Of a stretch of 41,025 nucleotides of DNA, positions 23,941-33,110 are shown in pieces. The position numbers and the translations under genes are program-made. The stretch is from contig JASJDD010000008.1 of NCBI GenBank assembly GCA_030065735.1, positions 1 to 41,025 of the forward strand. Direction: 5' to 3'. Source of the stretch: Crocosphaera sp. (GTDB lineage Bacteria > Cyanobacteriota > Cyanobacteriia > Cyanobacteriales > Microcystaceae). Below the pieces are notes generated by a model, which worked only from the letters and a program-made list of their open reading frames with translations, made no database searches and was not told where the DNA came from. Each line of letters opens with the position of its first letter. Positions within the stretch are counted from its first letter, which is position 1.

Positions 23941-26769
23941 ATGTATCACCTATTATCCCCTCATCAAGCATTAAATAAAGCATTCCTCAAGGTTAAACCC
24001 ACTCGTCAACATTTTGAGCAGTTTAAAAGTAATTTACAACAATTACTAAACAGTATTAAGGAAACAGAATCAGAAGAATATAATAAAAATTTGCTACGAG
24101 ATTTTCTCAAAGATACTTATTATCAAGATAATTATTATATTAATACTAAATTTAGTAATGATTTAGTGATTCACACTGATAAAACTAATGACAGTACAAC
24201 AGGAGTTATTATAGAGTGTAAAAAACCTAATAATCAAGCTGAAATGCCTAATTTAGATCAGCTTAATGTGAAAGCATTACAGCAGTTATTATTATATTTT
24301 TTACGAGAAAGAATTACAGAAAATAATATTAATCTCAAACACTTAATTATTACTAATGTTTACGAGTGGTTCATTTTTGATGCAAAAGACTTTGAAAAAT
24401 TATTTTATGATGATACAGCTTTACGTAAACGGTTTAACGAGTTTAGTGATAAAAAGTTAACGGGAACAACAACAGAGTTTTTCTACAAAAATATTGCTAA
24501 ACCTGCGATTGATAAAAAAGCAGCAGAATTAAACTTTGTTTATGTTAATTTACAGGATACTATAGACAATGAGAAACAGTTACGGGACTTATATAAGTTA
24601 TTTTCTCCTGAACATTTATTAAAGTTACCGTTTATCAATGATAGCAATAGTTTAGATAAAGAATTTTATAATGAGTTACTATACATTATTGGTTTGACGG
24701 AAGTTAAGGAGAAAAATAAGAAGTTAATTAAACGAAATAAAGCAGGAAAAAGAAACATTGGATCATTAATTGAAAATACAATTATACGATTAGATAATGA
24801 TCTTGATCTCAAAAACCCGTTACAGTTCGGTGATAGTAAAGAAGAGCAACTGTTTAATGTTAGTTTAGAGTTAGTTATTACTTGGATTAATCGTATTTTA
24901 TTCTTGAAGTTATTAGAAGCACAACTAATTAATTATCATCAAGGAGATAAATCTTTTGCATTTTTGAATCTGGATAAAATTAAAGATTATAATGACTTAG
25001 ATTTTCTCTTTTTTAAGGTTTTAGCTTATGAAAATAGTCAAAGAAATGATTATATAAATCAAAAATTTGGTAAAGTTCCCTATCTTAATAGTTCATTATT
25101 TGAGAAAACAGAGTTAGAACAAGAAACTATTTGTATTAGTAATCTTATTAATGAGAATTTACCTATTTTTTCGGGAACTGTGTTAAAAGATACCACAGGA
25201 AGAAAACGCACAGGAACCTTAAATGCACTACAATATTTATTTGAGTTTCTAGATGCTTATGATTTCAGTAGTGAGGGTTCCGAAGCAATACAAGAAGACA
25301 ATAAACGGTTAATTAATGCGTCAGTTTTGGGGTTAATCTTTGAGAAGATAAATGGTTATAAAGATGGTTCCTTTTTTACTCCTGGTTTCATCACCATGTA
25401 TATGTGTCGAGAAACTATTATACGGGGAGTTATTGAGAAGTTTAATGAGGTGAAAAAATGGAACTGTAATACCATTAATGATCTCTATAATAAGATTGAT
25501 GATAAAACAGAAGCAAACCAGATTATAAATAGTCTAAAAATTTGTGATCCTGCGGTGGGTTCGGGTCATTTTTTGGTGTCTGCATTAAATGAAATCATCG
25601 CTATAAAAAGTGAGTTGAAAATATTACAAGATAAGGAAGGTAAGACGTTACGAGACTATAAGATAGAAGTGGTTAATGATGAGTTAGTCATTGAAGACGA
25701 TAACGAAACGTTGTTTGAATATAATCCTAAGAATAAGGAAAGTCAACGAGTACAAGAAACTTTATTTCATGAGAAACAGACGATTATCGAAAATTGTTTA
25801 TTTGGGGTGGATATTAATCCTAACTCGGTTAAAATTTGTCGGTTACGGTTATGGATAGAGTTATTGAAAAATGCTTATTATAAGGGGGAAAATGAGTTAG
25901 AAACTTTACCCAATATTGACATTAATATTAAGTGTGGGAATTCTTTAATTAGTCGGTTTACATTAGATTCAGATTTAAAAGTAGCGTTGAGTAAGAGTAA
26001 GTCAGACATCAATACCTATCAAACTGCTGTACAAACTTATCGCAGTGCAAAAAACAAAGAAGAAAAGCGAGAAATGGAACGATTAATCACAAAAATAAAG
26101 GAGAATTTTAAGACCACTTTATATGGGACTGATCCCAAAAAAGTTAAACTGAGAAAGTTAGAATCTGATTTATATTTATTACAGAATCAAACCACTTTAT
26201 TAGAGGAGACAAAGACAGAAAAGAAAAAGAAAGAAAAGAAGATGACGAAGTTACAAAATGACATAGATAAGTTAACCGTTGAGTTAGAAGATATAGAAAG
26301 CGGTAAGTTATATCAAAATGCGTTTGAATGGCGGTTTGAGTTTCCAGAAGTGTTAAATAATAAGGGTGATTTTGTTGGTTTTGATATCATTATTGGTAAT
26401 CCTCCTTATATTCGTCAAGAGGAAATTAAAGCGTTTAAACCTTATTTAAAAGAACAATATAACTGTTATACAGGAGTTGCTGATTTATTCGTTTACTTCT
26501 ATGAAAAAGCTTATACTCTTCTCAAGAAACAAGGTATTTTAACTTATATTTCTTCTAATAAATACTTTCGTTCAGGATATGGGGAAAAGTTACGCTCATT
26601 TTTAACAACAAATACCACTATCTATACTTTAATAGACTTTGGTGATGCACCCATATTTGAAGAAGCGATCGCTTATCCTAGTATTATCGTAACACAAGCG
26701 TCTAAGTTGTTAGAGCAAAGCCAACCTATTACTGTTTTATCTCGTCTCTTCTATTTCCCCAAAACATAG
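23941..26769 (+). pseudogene. Type IIG-like restriction-modification protein (Eco57I class), 3'-truncated
   Basis: 942 residues. The N-terminal nuclease part has D74 and the E92-C-K94 of VIIECKK. The N6-adenine methylase motifs follow: I (DPAVGSGHFL, ~536) and IV (NPPY, ~820), with FGVDINPNS between them. A Lys/Glu coiled insertion lies at ~705-785. Intact relatives run beyond 1200 residues with a target-recognition domain; here the frame ends in residues (VLSRLFYFPKT) that come from repeat B1, so specificity is lost. Modification or cleavage is then unlikely. BREX/PglX-type methylases are an alternative, but the N-terminal ECKK points to IIG. Confidence 0.75.
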
Positions 26770-26885
26770 TTTACAGGCGCACACCTTTTCCATTGTGTAC
26801 AGAATATCATGTCAAGTCAACTAAAAGCAAGCATTTTTTACATTAATTTATCATCAGTTTTGCCTAACTGTTGCGCTATAGTATG
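26731..26885. repeat. ~155-bp repeat, copy B1
   Basis: From ACTGTTTTATCTCGTCTCTT to GTTGCGCTATAGTAT. Copies B2-B4 lie at 27665, 28150 and 29114. B1 supplies the last codons of the restriction-modification gene, so it marks the truncation point. The central part TCAAGTCAACTAAAAGCAAG is the best conserved. Confidence 0.85.
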
Positions 26886-26886
26886 A

Positions 26887-27021
26887 GTTGTTATCCCAAA
26901 AGAAAGAAATGCTATCATAACCAATAATAGTTTAAAAAATAATGAATCCTTTGAAAAGTTTGATATTTTAGTGTTAACCCCTAAACAATTTTTACAAATG
27001 ATAGGAGAAATAAACTCATGA
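26887..27021 (+). pseudogene. C-terminal tail of a PIN-like toxin gene
   Basis: An open tail of 44 codons without start, ending FDILVLTPKQFLQMIGEINS. AIITNN... followed by a hydrophobic strand and LTPKQFL is the usual end of PIN-domain proteins. Its stop overlaps the start of the next gene (ATGA). It begins right after repeat B1. Confidence 0.45.
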
Positions 27022-27251
27022 AATTAAATGCTCAAATTCCTGATGCTTTATACCAGCAACTTGAAACCTTAGCTAATAAACAAAGTCTTTCTATTGATCA
27101 ATTAGTTACGATTGCTTTATCTGCTCAAATTTCTGCTTGGATGACAAAAGATTATATCGAAGAAAAAGCAAAAAAAGGAAGTTGGGAAAAGTTTCAAAAA
27201 GTATTAGATAAAGTCAGCGATCGCCCACCAGAGGAATATGATAAATTGTAG
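27018..27251 (+). CDS. Ribbon-helix-helix-like antitoxin
   Basis: 77 residues. The start MKLNAQIPDALYQQLETLAN with SIDQLVTIALSAQ looks like a ribbon-helix-helix antitoxin; the tail DRPPEEYDKL is well known in cyanobacterial copies. It overlaps the preceding PIN-like tail, so it belonged to that TA unit. A remnant of a second copy's tail is at 29320. Confidence 0.7.
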   Translation: MKLNAQIPDALYQQLETLANKQSLSIDQLVTIALSAQISAWMTKDYIEEKAKKGSWEKFQKVLDKVSDRPPEEYDKL

Positions 27252-27292
27252 TTACAGATAAACTTTATATAACGAAAGAAATTAATTAAATT

Positions 27293-27556
27293 ATGAATTC
27301 ATTAAAATTAAAAACAACAATCAATCAAAAACTATCTAATTTATCTCCAGAACAACTTAACACAGTTTTGAAGTTTATTGAATCAATAGAACCCTTAGAA
27401 GCAAAGAATAAAACTCAACAAAAAACAGTCATAGAAAAAATGGGAGGTTATCCTAAGTTTTTATTAGAAGGTTCTGGAAATTTATCAGATAGAGAGGTTC
27501 GTAAAAAAATAATAGCAGATAAAATCAAAGAAAAACATAAAAAAAGACATAACTAA
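27293..27556 (+). CDS. Antitoxin (MGGYPKFLLEGSGNLSDREV family)
   Basis: 87 residues. The N-terminal helix SNLSPEQLNTVLKFIESIE and the MGGYPKFLLEG segment with NLSDREVRKKIIADKI are characteristic of a cyanobacterial antitoxin usually paired with a PIN-domain toxin. The partner gene is mostly gone: only its tail (27573-27653) follows. Confidence 0.75.
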   Translation: MNSLKLKTTINQKLSNLSPEQLNTVLKFIESIEPLEAKNKTQQKTVIEKMGGYPKFLLEGSGNLSDREVRKKIIADKIKEKHKKRHN

Positions 27557-27572
27557 TAATAATGAATAACTA

Positions 27573-27653
27573 TCCTTTTTAGATAAAGATTTTGATGTTT
27601 ATCGACGTTATCGGAAAAAACCTTTTCATCGGGTATTTTTTCCTAAGCGATAA
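27573..27653 (+). pseudogene. C-terminal tail of a VapC/PIN-like toxin gene
   Basis: About 26 codons ending FLDKDFDVYRRYRKKPFHRV and FFPKR, which fits the end of PIN toxins (last Asp, then the FDVYR segment). No start. It follows an intact antitoxin gene by 16 bp. Confidence 0.45.
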
Positions 27654-27664
27654 CTCCATAACTT

Positions 27665-27822
27665 GGGACTGTTTTATTTCTTCTTTTCCTTTCTCTAACA
27701 ACATAGTTTACAGGCGCATACCTTCTCCATTATGTACAGAATATCATGTCAAGTCAACTAAAAGCAAGCATTTTTAACATTAATTTACCATCAGTCTTGG
27801 CTAACTGTTGCGCTATAGTATA
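27665..27822. repeat. ~155-bp repeat, copy B2
   Basis: GGGACTGTTTTATTTCTTCT start and GTTGCGCTATAGTAT end. Lies between a toxin tail and the HicB-like gene. Confidence 0.85.
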
Positions 27823-27855
27823 GTCATTAAGACGAACAAAATAGAGACAATCATC

Positions 27856-28098
27856 ATGGTGGAAGACTCTTATAAAATCAATGTTGTTATCGAAAAAGAT
27901 GAATATGGTTATTACGCATATTGTCCACAGTTAGAAGGGTGTCAAACCCAAGGGGACACCATAGAAGAAATTAAAAACAATATGACTGAAGCAATCGAAC
28001 TCTATTTATCTACTCTATCGGACGAAGAAAAAAAAGAAAGATTAAGTCAAGAAATTATAACAATGACGCAAGTCTTAAATGCAATTGAAAATAATTAA
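27856..28098 (+). CDS. HicB-like antitoxin, orphan
   Basis: 80 residues from the ATG at 27856; an upstream ATG at 27808 would start inside repeat B2. The IEKDEYGYYAYCPQLEGCQT pattern followed by EAIELYL is the RNase-H-like HicB fold. A hicA toxin gene is normally next to it, but none is present on either side, so it is an orphan. Confidence 0.8.
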   Translation: MVEDSYKINVVIEKDEYGYYAYCPQLEGCQTQGDTIEEIKNNMTEAIELYLSTLSDEEKKERLSQEIITMTQVLNAIENN

Positions 28099-28149
28099 GT
28101 AGTTCAATTGTTCTATTATTATTCATAAACTGTTGAAATGTTTACCGTT

Positions 28150-28270
28150 TGGGACTGTTTTATATCTTATCTTTTATTTCCCAAAAACAGAGATTACAAG
28201 CATACACCTTTTCCATTATTTATATAATATCACGTCAAGTCAATAAAAAGCAAGTATTTTTTACAATTAA
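28150..28270. repeat. ~155-bp repeat, copy B3 (decayed)
   Basis: GGGACTGTTTTATATCTTAT start and the shared GTCAAGTCAATAAAAAGCAA core. The end is lost. It lies in the 28099-28308 gap, which has no gene. Confidence 0.75.
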
Positions 28271-28308
28271 TAATCATGATGAGTTTATTTATTAGTCCCT
28301 AAAATTTC

Positions 28309-28644
28309 CTATCTAACTGCAAATTCGGTATAAGGGCGAATATGTTCTGGTTTAAATGCAAGAACAATTTTATCTTTTGGGATATCTGCTTCTAGTAAGT
28401 CGGTGGCAATACCGTCTTCTATTCCGTCTCTTTGTATCCAGATTTTACCATTAATAATTTGCAAATGCACTAAACAACCATGAACTCGTCTTTGATTTTC
28501 CCATCCTTCTAAAAGAATCAGATAATTATCAGAGTTTTTGTCGATAATTAATAGTCGGTTAACGTCTCTTATCCCATAGGGAATCTCTGCATAATAGCTA
28601 AGGGAATCAATAATAATTTGTCTCATGTTATCTAGGGTATCCAT
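28309..28644 (-). CDS. xisI: XisI-family protein (pair 1)
   Basis: 111 residues. The pattern YLILLEGWENQRRVHGCLVH, IWIQRDGIEDGIA and the end IVLAFKPEHIRPYTEFAV is that of XisI, named as an accessory factor for excision of the Anabaena fdxN element. Its role in unicellular species is unknown. It overlaps xisH by 13 bp. Full length. Confidence 0.93.
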   Translation of the reverse strand: MDTLDNMRQIIIDSLSYYAEIPYGIRDVNRLLIIDKNSDNYLILLEGWENQRRVHGCLVHLQIINGKIWIQRDGIEDGIATDLLEADIPKDKIVLAFKPEHIRPYTEFAVR

Positions 28645-29048
28645 TGTAAAATGACCTCCTTAATTTCATCAAAAACGAGTAATTTAAGTCTTTTATTCTC
28701 TAATAAAACTTGACCGATAGGATCTTCAAATACATCTATATAAGTCTCTTGATCTATGGCTAAATATAAAACTCTTTCGGGTTGTAATCTTGCCAATAAA
28801 TCATAATACAAAATGTATTGTCCGAGGGCTTTTTCTAAATCATTAATCGGTGATTTACTGATAAAGCTTTTAATTTCAATTGCAATTTTTTGGTTATCTT
28901 TTTCAGCCGCAATTAACTTTTGTGCGCCTAAATCTATGTATAAATCTCTTTTTCCCCATCGAATAATTAAGGGATCATGGGTAATTGTCCAGCCATCTTT
29001 CTCTAGGGCTATTCTCACTGTATCATGATAAATGTCTTTGGCTGGCAT
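28632..29048 (-). CDS. xisH: XisH-family protein (pair 1)
   Basis: 138 residues. Start MPAKDIYHDTVRIALEKDGW, then DLYIDLGAQKLIAAEKD and AIEIKSF (a PD-(D/E)XK-like core), ending in EVILQWIP, typical of XisH. In Anabaena, XisH and XisI are required with the XisF recombinase to excise the fdxN element; no recombinase is here. Nuclease activity is inferred from the fold only. Confidence 0.93.
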   Translation of the reverse strand: MPAKDIYHDTVRIALEKDGWTITHDPLIIRWGKRDLYIDLGAQKLIAAEKDNQKIAIEIKSFISKSPINDLEKALGQYILYYDLLARLQPERVLYLAIDQETYIDVFEDPIGQVLLENKRLKLLVFDEIKEVILQWIP

Positions 29049-29113
29049 TGTTAATTATTATCTCTGACAAGATAAATTTTACGACTCAGTTTCCTCTAGA
29101 TTAACTGCTAAAA

Positions 29114-29285
29114 ATGTTTACCGTGTGGAACTGTTTTATCTCGTCTCTTCCATTTCCCAAAAAAAGAGTTTACAAGCGCACACCCTCTCCATTGTGTATA
29201 AAATACCATGTCAAGTCAATTAAAAGCAAGCATTTTTTACATTACTTTATCATCAGTCTGAATCAACTATTGCGCTACAGTATCA
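29114..29285. repeat. ~155-bp repeat, copy B4
   Basis: Starts ATGTTTACCGTGTGGAACTG and ends TATTGCGCTACAGTATC. The 29049-29362 gap holds this repeat and the antitoxin tail at 29320; no gene. Confidence 0.85.
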
Positions 29286-29319
29286 TTAACTCATCATCTC
29301 TAAAGTTGCCAAAAGAAAC

Positions 29320-29355
29320 AGCGATCACCACCTAGAGAAATATGATAAATTGTAG
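29320..29355 (+). pseudogene. Tail of a ribbon-helix-helix antitoxin gene (remnant copy)
   Basis: AGCGATCACCACCTAGAGAA and the next 16 bp align, without gaps, with the last 12 codons of the antitoxin gene ending at 27251 (tail EKYDKL versus EEYDKL). Only the tail is left. Confidence 0.6.
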
Positions 29356-29362
29356 TTAGGTA

Positions 29363-30094
29363 TTAGAAAATCTCATCCGGATTAATTCCTAATTCTTCTA
29401 ATTTTGCTGTTAACGCTGCTAAACGTTGTTCTGCTAACGCTTTTTGTTGCAAAGCTAATTCTTTTTCTTGTTTTTCTCGTACATTGGCTTCTTCTGGGGT
29501 AGGAACTAATTCACCTTCTGAGGTAAAGTAACGTAACTGTTGCTCATAAATTCCTAAATATAACCCTAATTGTTGACTCCATAACCATCCATTTTCATTA
29601 GGTTCAATCGGTTGATATTGTCCACTTATTAAAGTAAACCCTTGAAACTCTAAACTATTAGGATCAAACCAAAAATAATCAGGAGTGCGAAAGGTATTTT
29701 GATAAATTTCTTTCTTTTCTTCCCTATCGGTTTTAGCAGTACTCTCAGATAAAACTTCAATAATTACATTAGGATATTTTCCCCCTTCTTGCCAAACTAC
29801 CCAACTTTTACGGGTTTGATCTCTAGTAGTTCCTAAAACCACAAAAAAATCAGGTCCTCGAAAAAATTCTGATTTCTTCTGGTTGGGACTATAATAAATG
29901 GTTAAATTACCTGTCGCAAAATAGTCATCTCTATCTTGCCATACCCATTCTAAACATTGAATGAGGAGTAAAATTTGTCTGAGATGTAAGTTACTTTCCA
30001 AGGGAGGTTCATCACTCCAAAATTCTCCTTGAGGAAATATTATCTCATGATTAGATGGAGAAATTTGTCGAGATAGGGGAGGAGTTGTGGTCAT
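29363..30094 (-). CDS. Uma2-family (DUF820) PD-(D/E)XK endonuclease-like protein
   Basis: 243 residues from the ATG at 30094; the upstream ATG at 30115 is less likely. The core is GPDFFVVLG, then YPNVIIEVLSESTAKTD and DYFWFDPNSLEFQGF, as in Uma2 proteins, which are expanded in cyanobacteria. The C-terminus (~200-240) is a Glu/Gln-rich coiled coil. No partner gene; function unknown. Confidence 0.88.
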   Translation of the reverse strand: MTTTPPLSRQISPSNHEIIFPQGEFWSDEPPLESNLHLRQILLLIQCLEWVWQDRDDYFATGNLTIYYSPNQKKSEFFRGPDFFVVLGTTRDQTRKSWVVWQEGGKYPNVIIEVLSESTAKTDREEKKEIYQNTFRTPDYFWFDPNSLEFQGFTLISGQYQPIEPNENGWLWSQQLGLYLGIYEQQLRYFTSEGELVPTPEEANVREKQEKELALQQKALAEQRLAALTAKLEELGINPDEIF

Positions 30095-30313
30095 AATGAG
30101 GATAATTAATTGCAAACTCTATTGTCTATCTTAGCGTGAGTGGAACTTGGCTCAAAAAAGAACTTCAATTGATGAGATGAAACACAAAAAGGATAAACCA
30201 CGTCTATAGAAGCTATGACCTGAGATAAGTCATTGATAAATCATAAAACCCTGGTCATTTTGAACATTATCATCGACAATGAATCAATTAATCATCTAAC
30301 TATATATAAAATT

Positions 30314-32200
30314 ATGTGTGGAATTGTGGGCTATATTGGTACAAAAACAGCAACCGAAGTGTTAATCGACGGTTTAGAACGACTAGAATACAGAGGCTAT
30401 GACTCAGCTGGTATTGCTACAGTTTTAGAAGGTAATATTCATTGTACAAGGGCAAAAGGTAAACTCTATAACCTACGGGAAAAATTAGAACGGGAGGTTA
30501 ACCCCTCGCAAATGGGTATCGGCCACACCCGTTGGGCCACCCACGGTAAACCGGAAGAACATAACGCCCACCCTCATCGAGATAATAGTCAACGAGTGGC
30601 GGTTGTGCAAAATGGCATTATTGAAAATCATCAAGAATTACGGGAAGAATTAATTAGTAAAGGATGTGAATTTGCCTCCGAAACCGACACCGAAGTCATT
30701 CCCCACTTAATCGCCCAATATCTCCCCGAAACTGTAGATTATGATGGGTTATTGGAAGCGGTACAAAAAGCCATCCACCGTCTCAATGGATCTTTTGCGA
30801 TCGCCGTTATTTGTGCAGACTACCCCGATGAGATTATTGTCGCACGACATCAGGCCCCCTTAATTATTGGCTTTGGCCAAGGGGAATTTTTCTGCGCCTC
30901 CGATGTGACTGCGGTAGTCCCTCATACCCATGCAGTTTTGTCTCTGGAAAACGGCGAAATTGCCCGTTTAACCCCCCTTGGCGTAGAAGTTTACGATTTT
31001 GACCTAAAACGCCTGAGAAAGCTGCCTAGAACCCTCGACTGGAATATTACCACCGTTGAAAAACAAGGGTTTCGTCACTTCATGCTCAAAGAAATTTATG
31101 AGCAACCTTCTGTGGTGAGAAGCTGTTTAGAAACCTATTTAGATCCTAGCTGGAGTAAGGAAAAAGGAGAAGAAAAAAGCCCAATTAATTTAGGGTTGGC
31201 CTCGGAACTTTGTGACAATGTAGATTATATTCAAATTGTTGCTTGTGGAACCAGTTGGAATGCAAGTATGGTCGGTAAATATTTGCTCGAACAATTAGCT
31301 GGTATTCCTACGATGGTACAGTATGCTTCAGAGTTTCGTTATTCTCCCGCACCAATGTTAGGAAATACCCTAACTATTGGAGTAACACAGTCAGGGGAAA
31401 CCGCCGATACTTTAGCTGCATTAGAGATGGAAAAACAGCGTAGAATGGGGTTAGAATTTCCTTACAATGCGCGAATTTTAGGCATTACTAACCGTCCCGA
31501 AAGTACCCTTGCTCACATGGTAGATCGGATTATTAATACCCAAGCAGGGATAGAAATCGGAGTGGCTGCTACTAAGAGTTTTATTGCACAATTAATGGGC
31601 TTTTATTTCTTGGCCATAGAATTAGCTTATCGTCGCAAAAATTTGAGTTTAGAAAAGTTTGAAAGTTTGGTGAAAGGGTTAAGAGAATTACCTAATCAAA
31701 TCGAGCTTATTTTAAGTCAACAAGAAAAACAAATTGAAGAGTTGGCACACGAATTTATCGATACTCAAGACTTTATTTTCTTAGGAAGAGGCATTAATTT
31801 TCCTATTGCCTTAGAAGGCTCATTAAAGTTAAAAGAAATCAGTTATATTCATGCTGAAGGGTATCCCGCAGGGGAAATGAAACATGGGCCTATTGCCTTA
31901 TTAGATGCAAAAGTTCCCGTGGTTGCTATTGCAATGCCAGGGGATGTTCATGATAAAGTATTGTCTAATGCCCAAGAAGCAAAAGCGAGGGATGCACGGT
32001 TAATTGGTGTTACATCTGTGGATGATAATGAAGCGCGGGCAACCTTTGATGACTTGTTATTTGTTCCCCATGTGGATGAACTTTTATCCCCAATAATTGC
32101 CGTCATTCCCTTACAATTATTAGCCTATCATATTGCAGCAAGACGGGGTTTAGATGTAGATCAACCTCGGAATTTAGCAAAGAGTGTAACTGTTGAATAG
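30314..32200 (+). CDS. glmS: Glutamine--fructose-6-phosphate aminotransferase (isomerizing)
   Basis: 628 residues from the ATG at 30314, the true start because Cys2 must become the N-terminal nucleophile (MCGIVGYIG). The glutaminase domain (~1-240) has RLEYRGYDSAG and GHTRWATHGKP; two SIS domains follow (CGTSWNASMV, TQSGETADT, GYPAGEMKHGP) and the conserved end DVDQPRNLAKSVTVE. It makes glucosamine-6-phosphate for cell-wall and LPS synthesis. A housekeeping gene inside an accessory region, flanked by two xisH-xisI pairs. Its stop is 5 bp from the tail of xisI (pair 2). Confidence 0.97.
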   Translation: MCGIVGYIGTKTATEVLIDGLERLEYRGYDSAGIATVLEGNIHCTRAKGKLYNLREKLEREVNPSQMGIGHTRWATHGKPEEHNAHPHRDNSQRVAVVQNGIIENHQELREELISKGCEFASETDTEVIPHLIAQYLPETVDYDGLLEAVQKAIHRLNGSFAIAVICADYPDEIIVARHQAPLIIGFGQGEFFCASDVTAVVPHTHAVLSLENGEIARLTPLGVEVYDFDLKRLRKLPRTLDWNITTVEKQGFRHFMLKEIYEQPSVVRSCLETYLDPSWSKEKGEEKSPINLGLASELCDNVDYIQIVACGTSWNASMVGKYLLEQLAGIPTMVQYASEFRYSPAPMLGNTLTIGVTQSGETADTLAALEMEKQRRMGLEFPYNARILGITNRPESTLAHMVDRIINTQAGIEIGVAATKSFIAQLMGFYFLAIELAYRRKNLSLEKFESLVKGLRELPNQIELILSQQEKQIEELAHEFIDTQDFIFLGRGINFPIALEGSLKLKEISYIHAEGYPAGEMKHGPIALLDAKVPVVAIAMPGDVHDKVLSNAQEAKARDARLIGVTSVDDNEARATFDDLLFVPHVDELLSPIIAVIPLQLLAYHIAARRGLDVDQPRNLAKSVTVE

Positions 32201-32205
32201 TTTAA

Positions 32206-32541
32206 CTAGCTAACTGCATAATCTGTGTATTTTCTCATATATAGGGGTTGAAATCCTAAGACAATATCTTGTTTATTAACCCCTAATTCTACTAATTCTT
32301 GAGCAATATCTACATCAGTTGAATTGAACTGTATCCAAATTTTTTCATCTTTGATATCTAAATGAATCGAACAGCCATAAATTCGTTTTTTGTCTTCCCA
32401 TCCTACACGGACTAATTGATAATGATCATGTTCTGTATCAAAGATAACTTGATTTTCGATATCTCCGTAGGGATATTGGTAACTAGCATATTGATAGAGT
32501 AGTTTTTTAATAGCTTCTCGATATTGTTCTAATTTTGCCAT
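32206..32541 (-). CDS. xisI: XisI-family protein (pair 2)
   Basis: 111 residues, the same length as pair 1, sharing HYQLVRVGWEDKKRIYGCSI-type pattern and the end YMRKYTDYAVS. It overlaps xisH (pair 2) by 13 bp, the same overlap as in pair 1. Sequence is clearly diverged from pair 1, so the two pairs are not a recent duplication. Confidence 0.93.
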   Translation of the reverse strand: MAKLEQYREAIKKLLYQYASYQYPYGDIENQVIFDTEHDHYQLVRVGWEDKKRIYGCSIHLDIKDEKIWIQFNSTDVDIAQELVELGVNKQDIVLGFQPLYMRKYTDYAVS

Positions 32542-32945
32542 TGGACAATTACCTCCTTTTCTACATTATAAACAATCAAGTTAATCTGATTATTTTTAAT
32601 GACAGTTTGTGTAAATTCTAATCTAAAAAAATTATCATAAGCTTCTTCAGGAATAGCTAAATATAAAGAACGTTTAGGGTCTTTTTGATTTAAGATTGTC
32701 CGATAATTAATAAATTGGCCAACCGCTAAATGAAAATCAGAAATGGCTGAACTTCCTAAAAAACTTTTAATTTCAACAGCGATTTTTTCTTCTTCTCTCT
32801 CGGCTAAAATTAGCTTTTCTGCTGCTAAGTCGATATAAACATCTACTCCACCAAAACTAATAGATAAAGGATCGTCGGTGACTGTCCATCCCTCACTTTC
32901 TAAGGCAACTCTAACCAAGTGATGAAATTTGTCTTTAGCTGACAT
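32529..32945 (-). CDS. xisH: XisH-family protein (pair 2)
   Basis: 138 residues. DVYIDLAAEKLILAERE, AVEIKSFLG and the end EVIVQWQN match XisH. Diverged from pair 1 but of the same length. Lies tail-to-tail with glmS through its xisI partner. Confidence 0.93.
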   Translation of the reverse strand: MSAKDKFHHLVRVALESEGWTVTDDPLSISFGGVDVYIDLAAEKLILAEREEEKIAVEIKSFLGSSAISDFHLAVGQFINYRTILNQKDPKRSLYLAIPEEAYDNFFRLEFTQTVIKNNQINLIVYNVEKEVIVQWQN

Positions 32946-33110
32946 ATTTTAACAAAGTCTTATTTTATAATTATAGCACTAAATGATGAAATTTAGGTAA
33001 AAGTGCTAAAATATAATAACTATTCAATTAAGATTTGAGTCTCGAACAGGGTTAAACAGCAAAGTTTTCTAAAAAATAATTCACCACGCTCGTTATAACT
33101 AATCCTGAGT

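Noticed and set aside
27592-29335. Similar short plus-strand frames read from repeats B2 and B4 as a protein family
   Set aside because: The frame is not kept in B1 and B3, and changes are spread over all codon positions; it is a repeat, not a gene.
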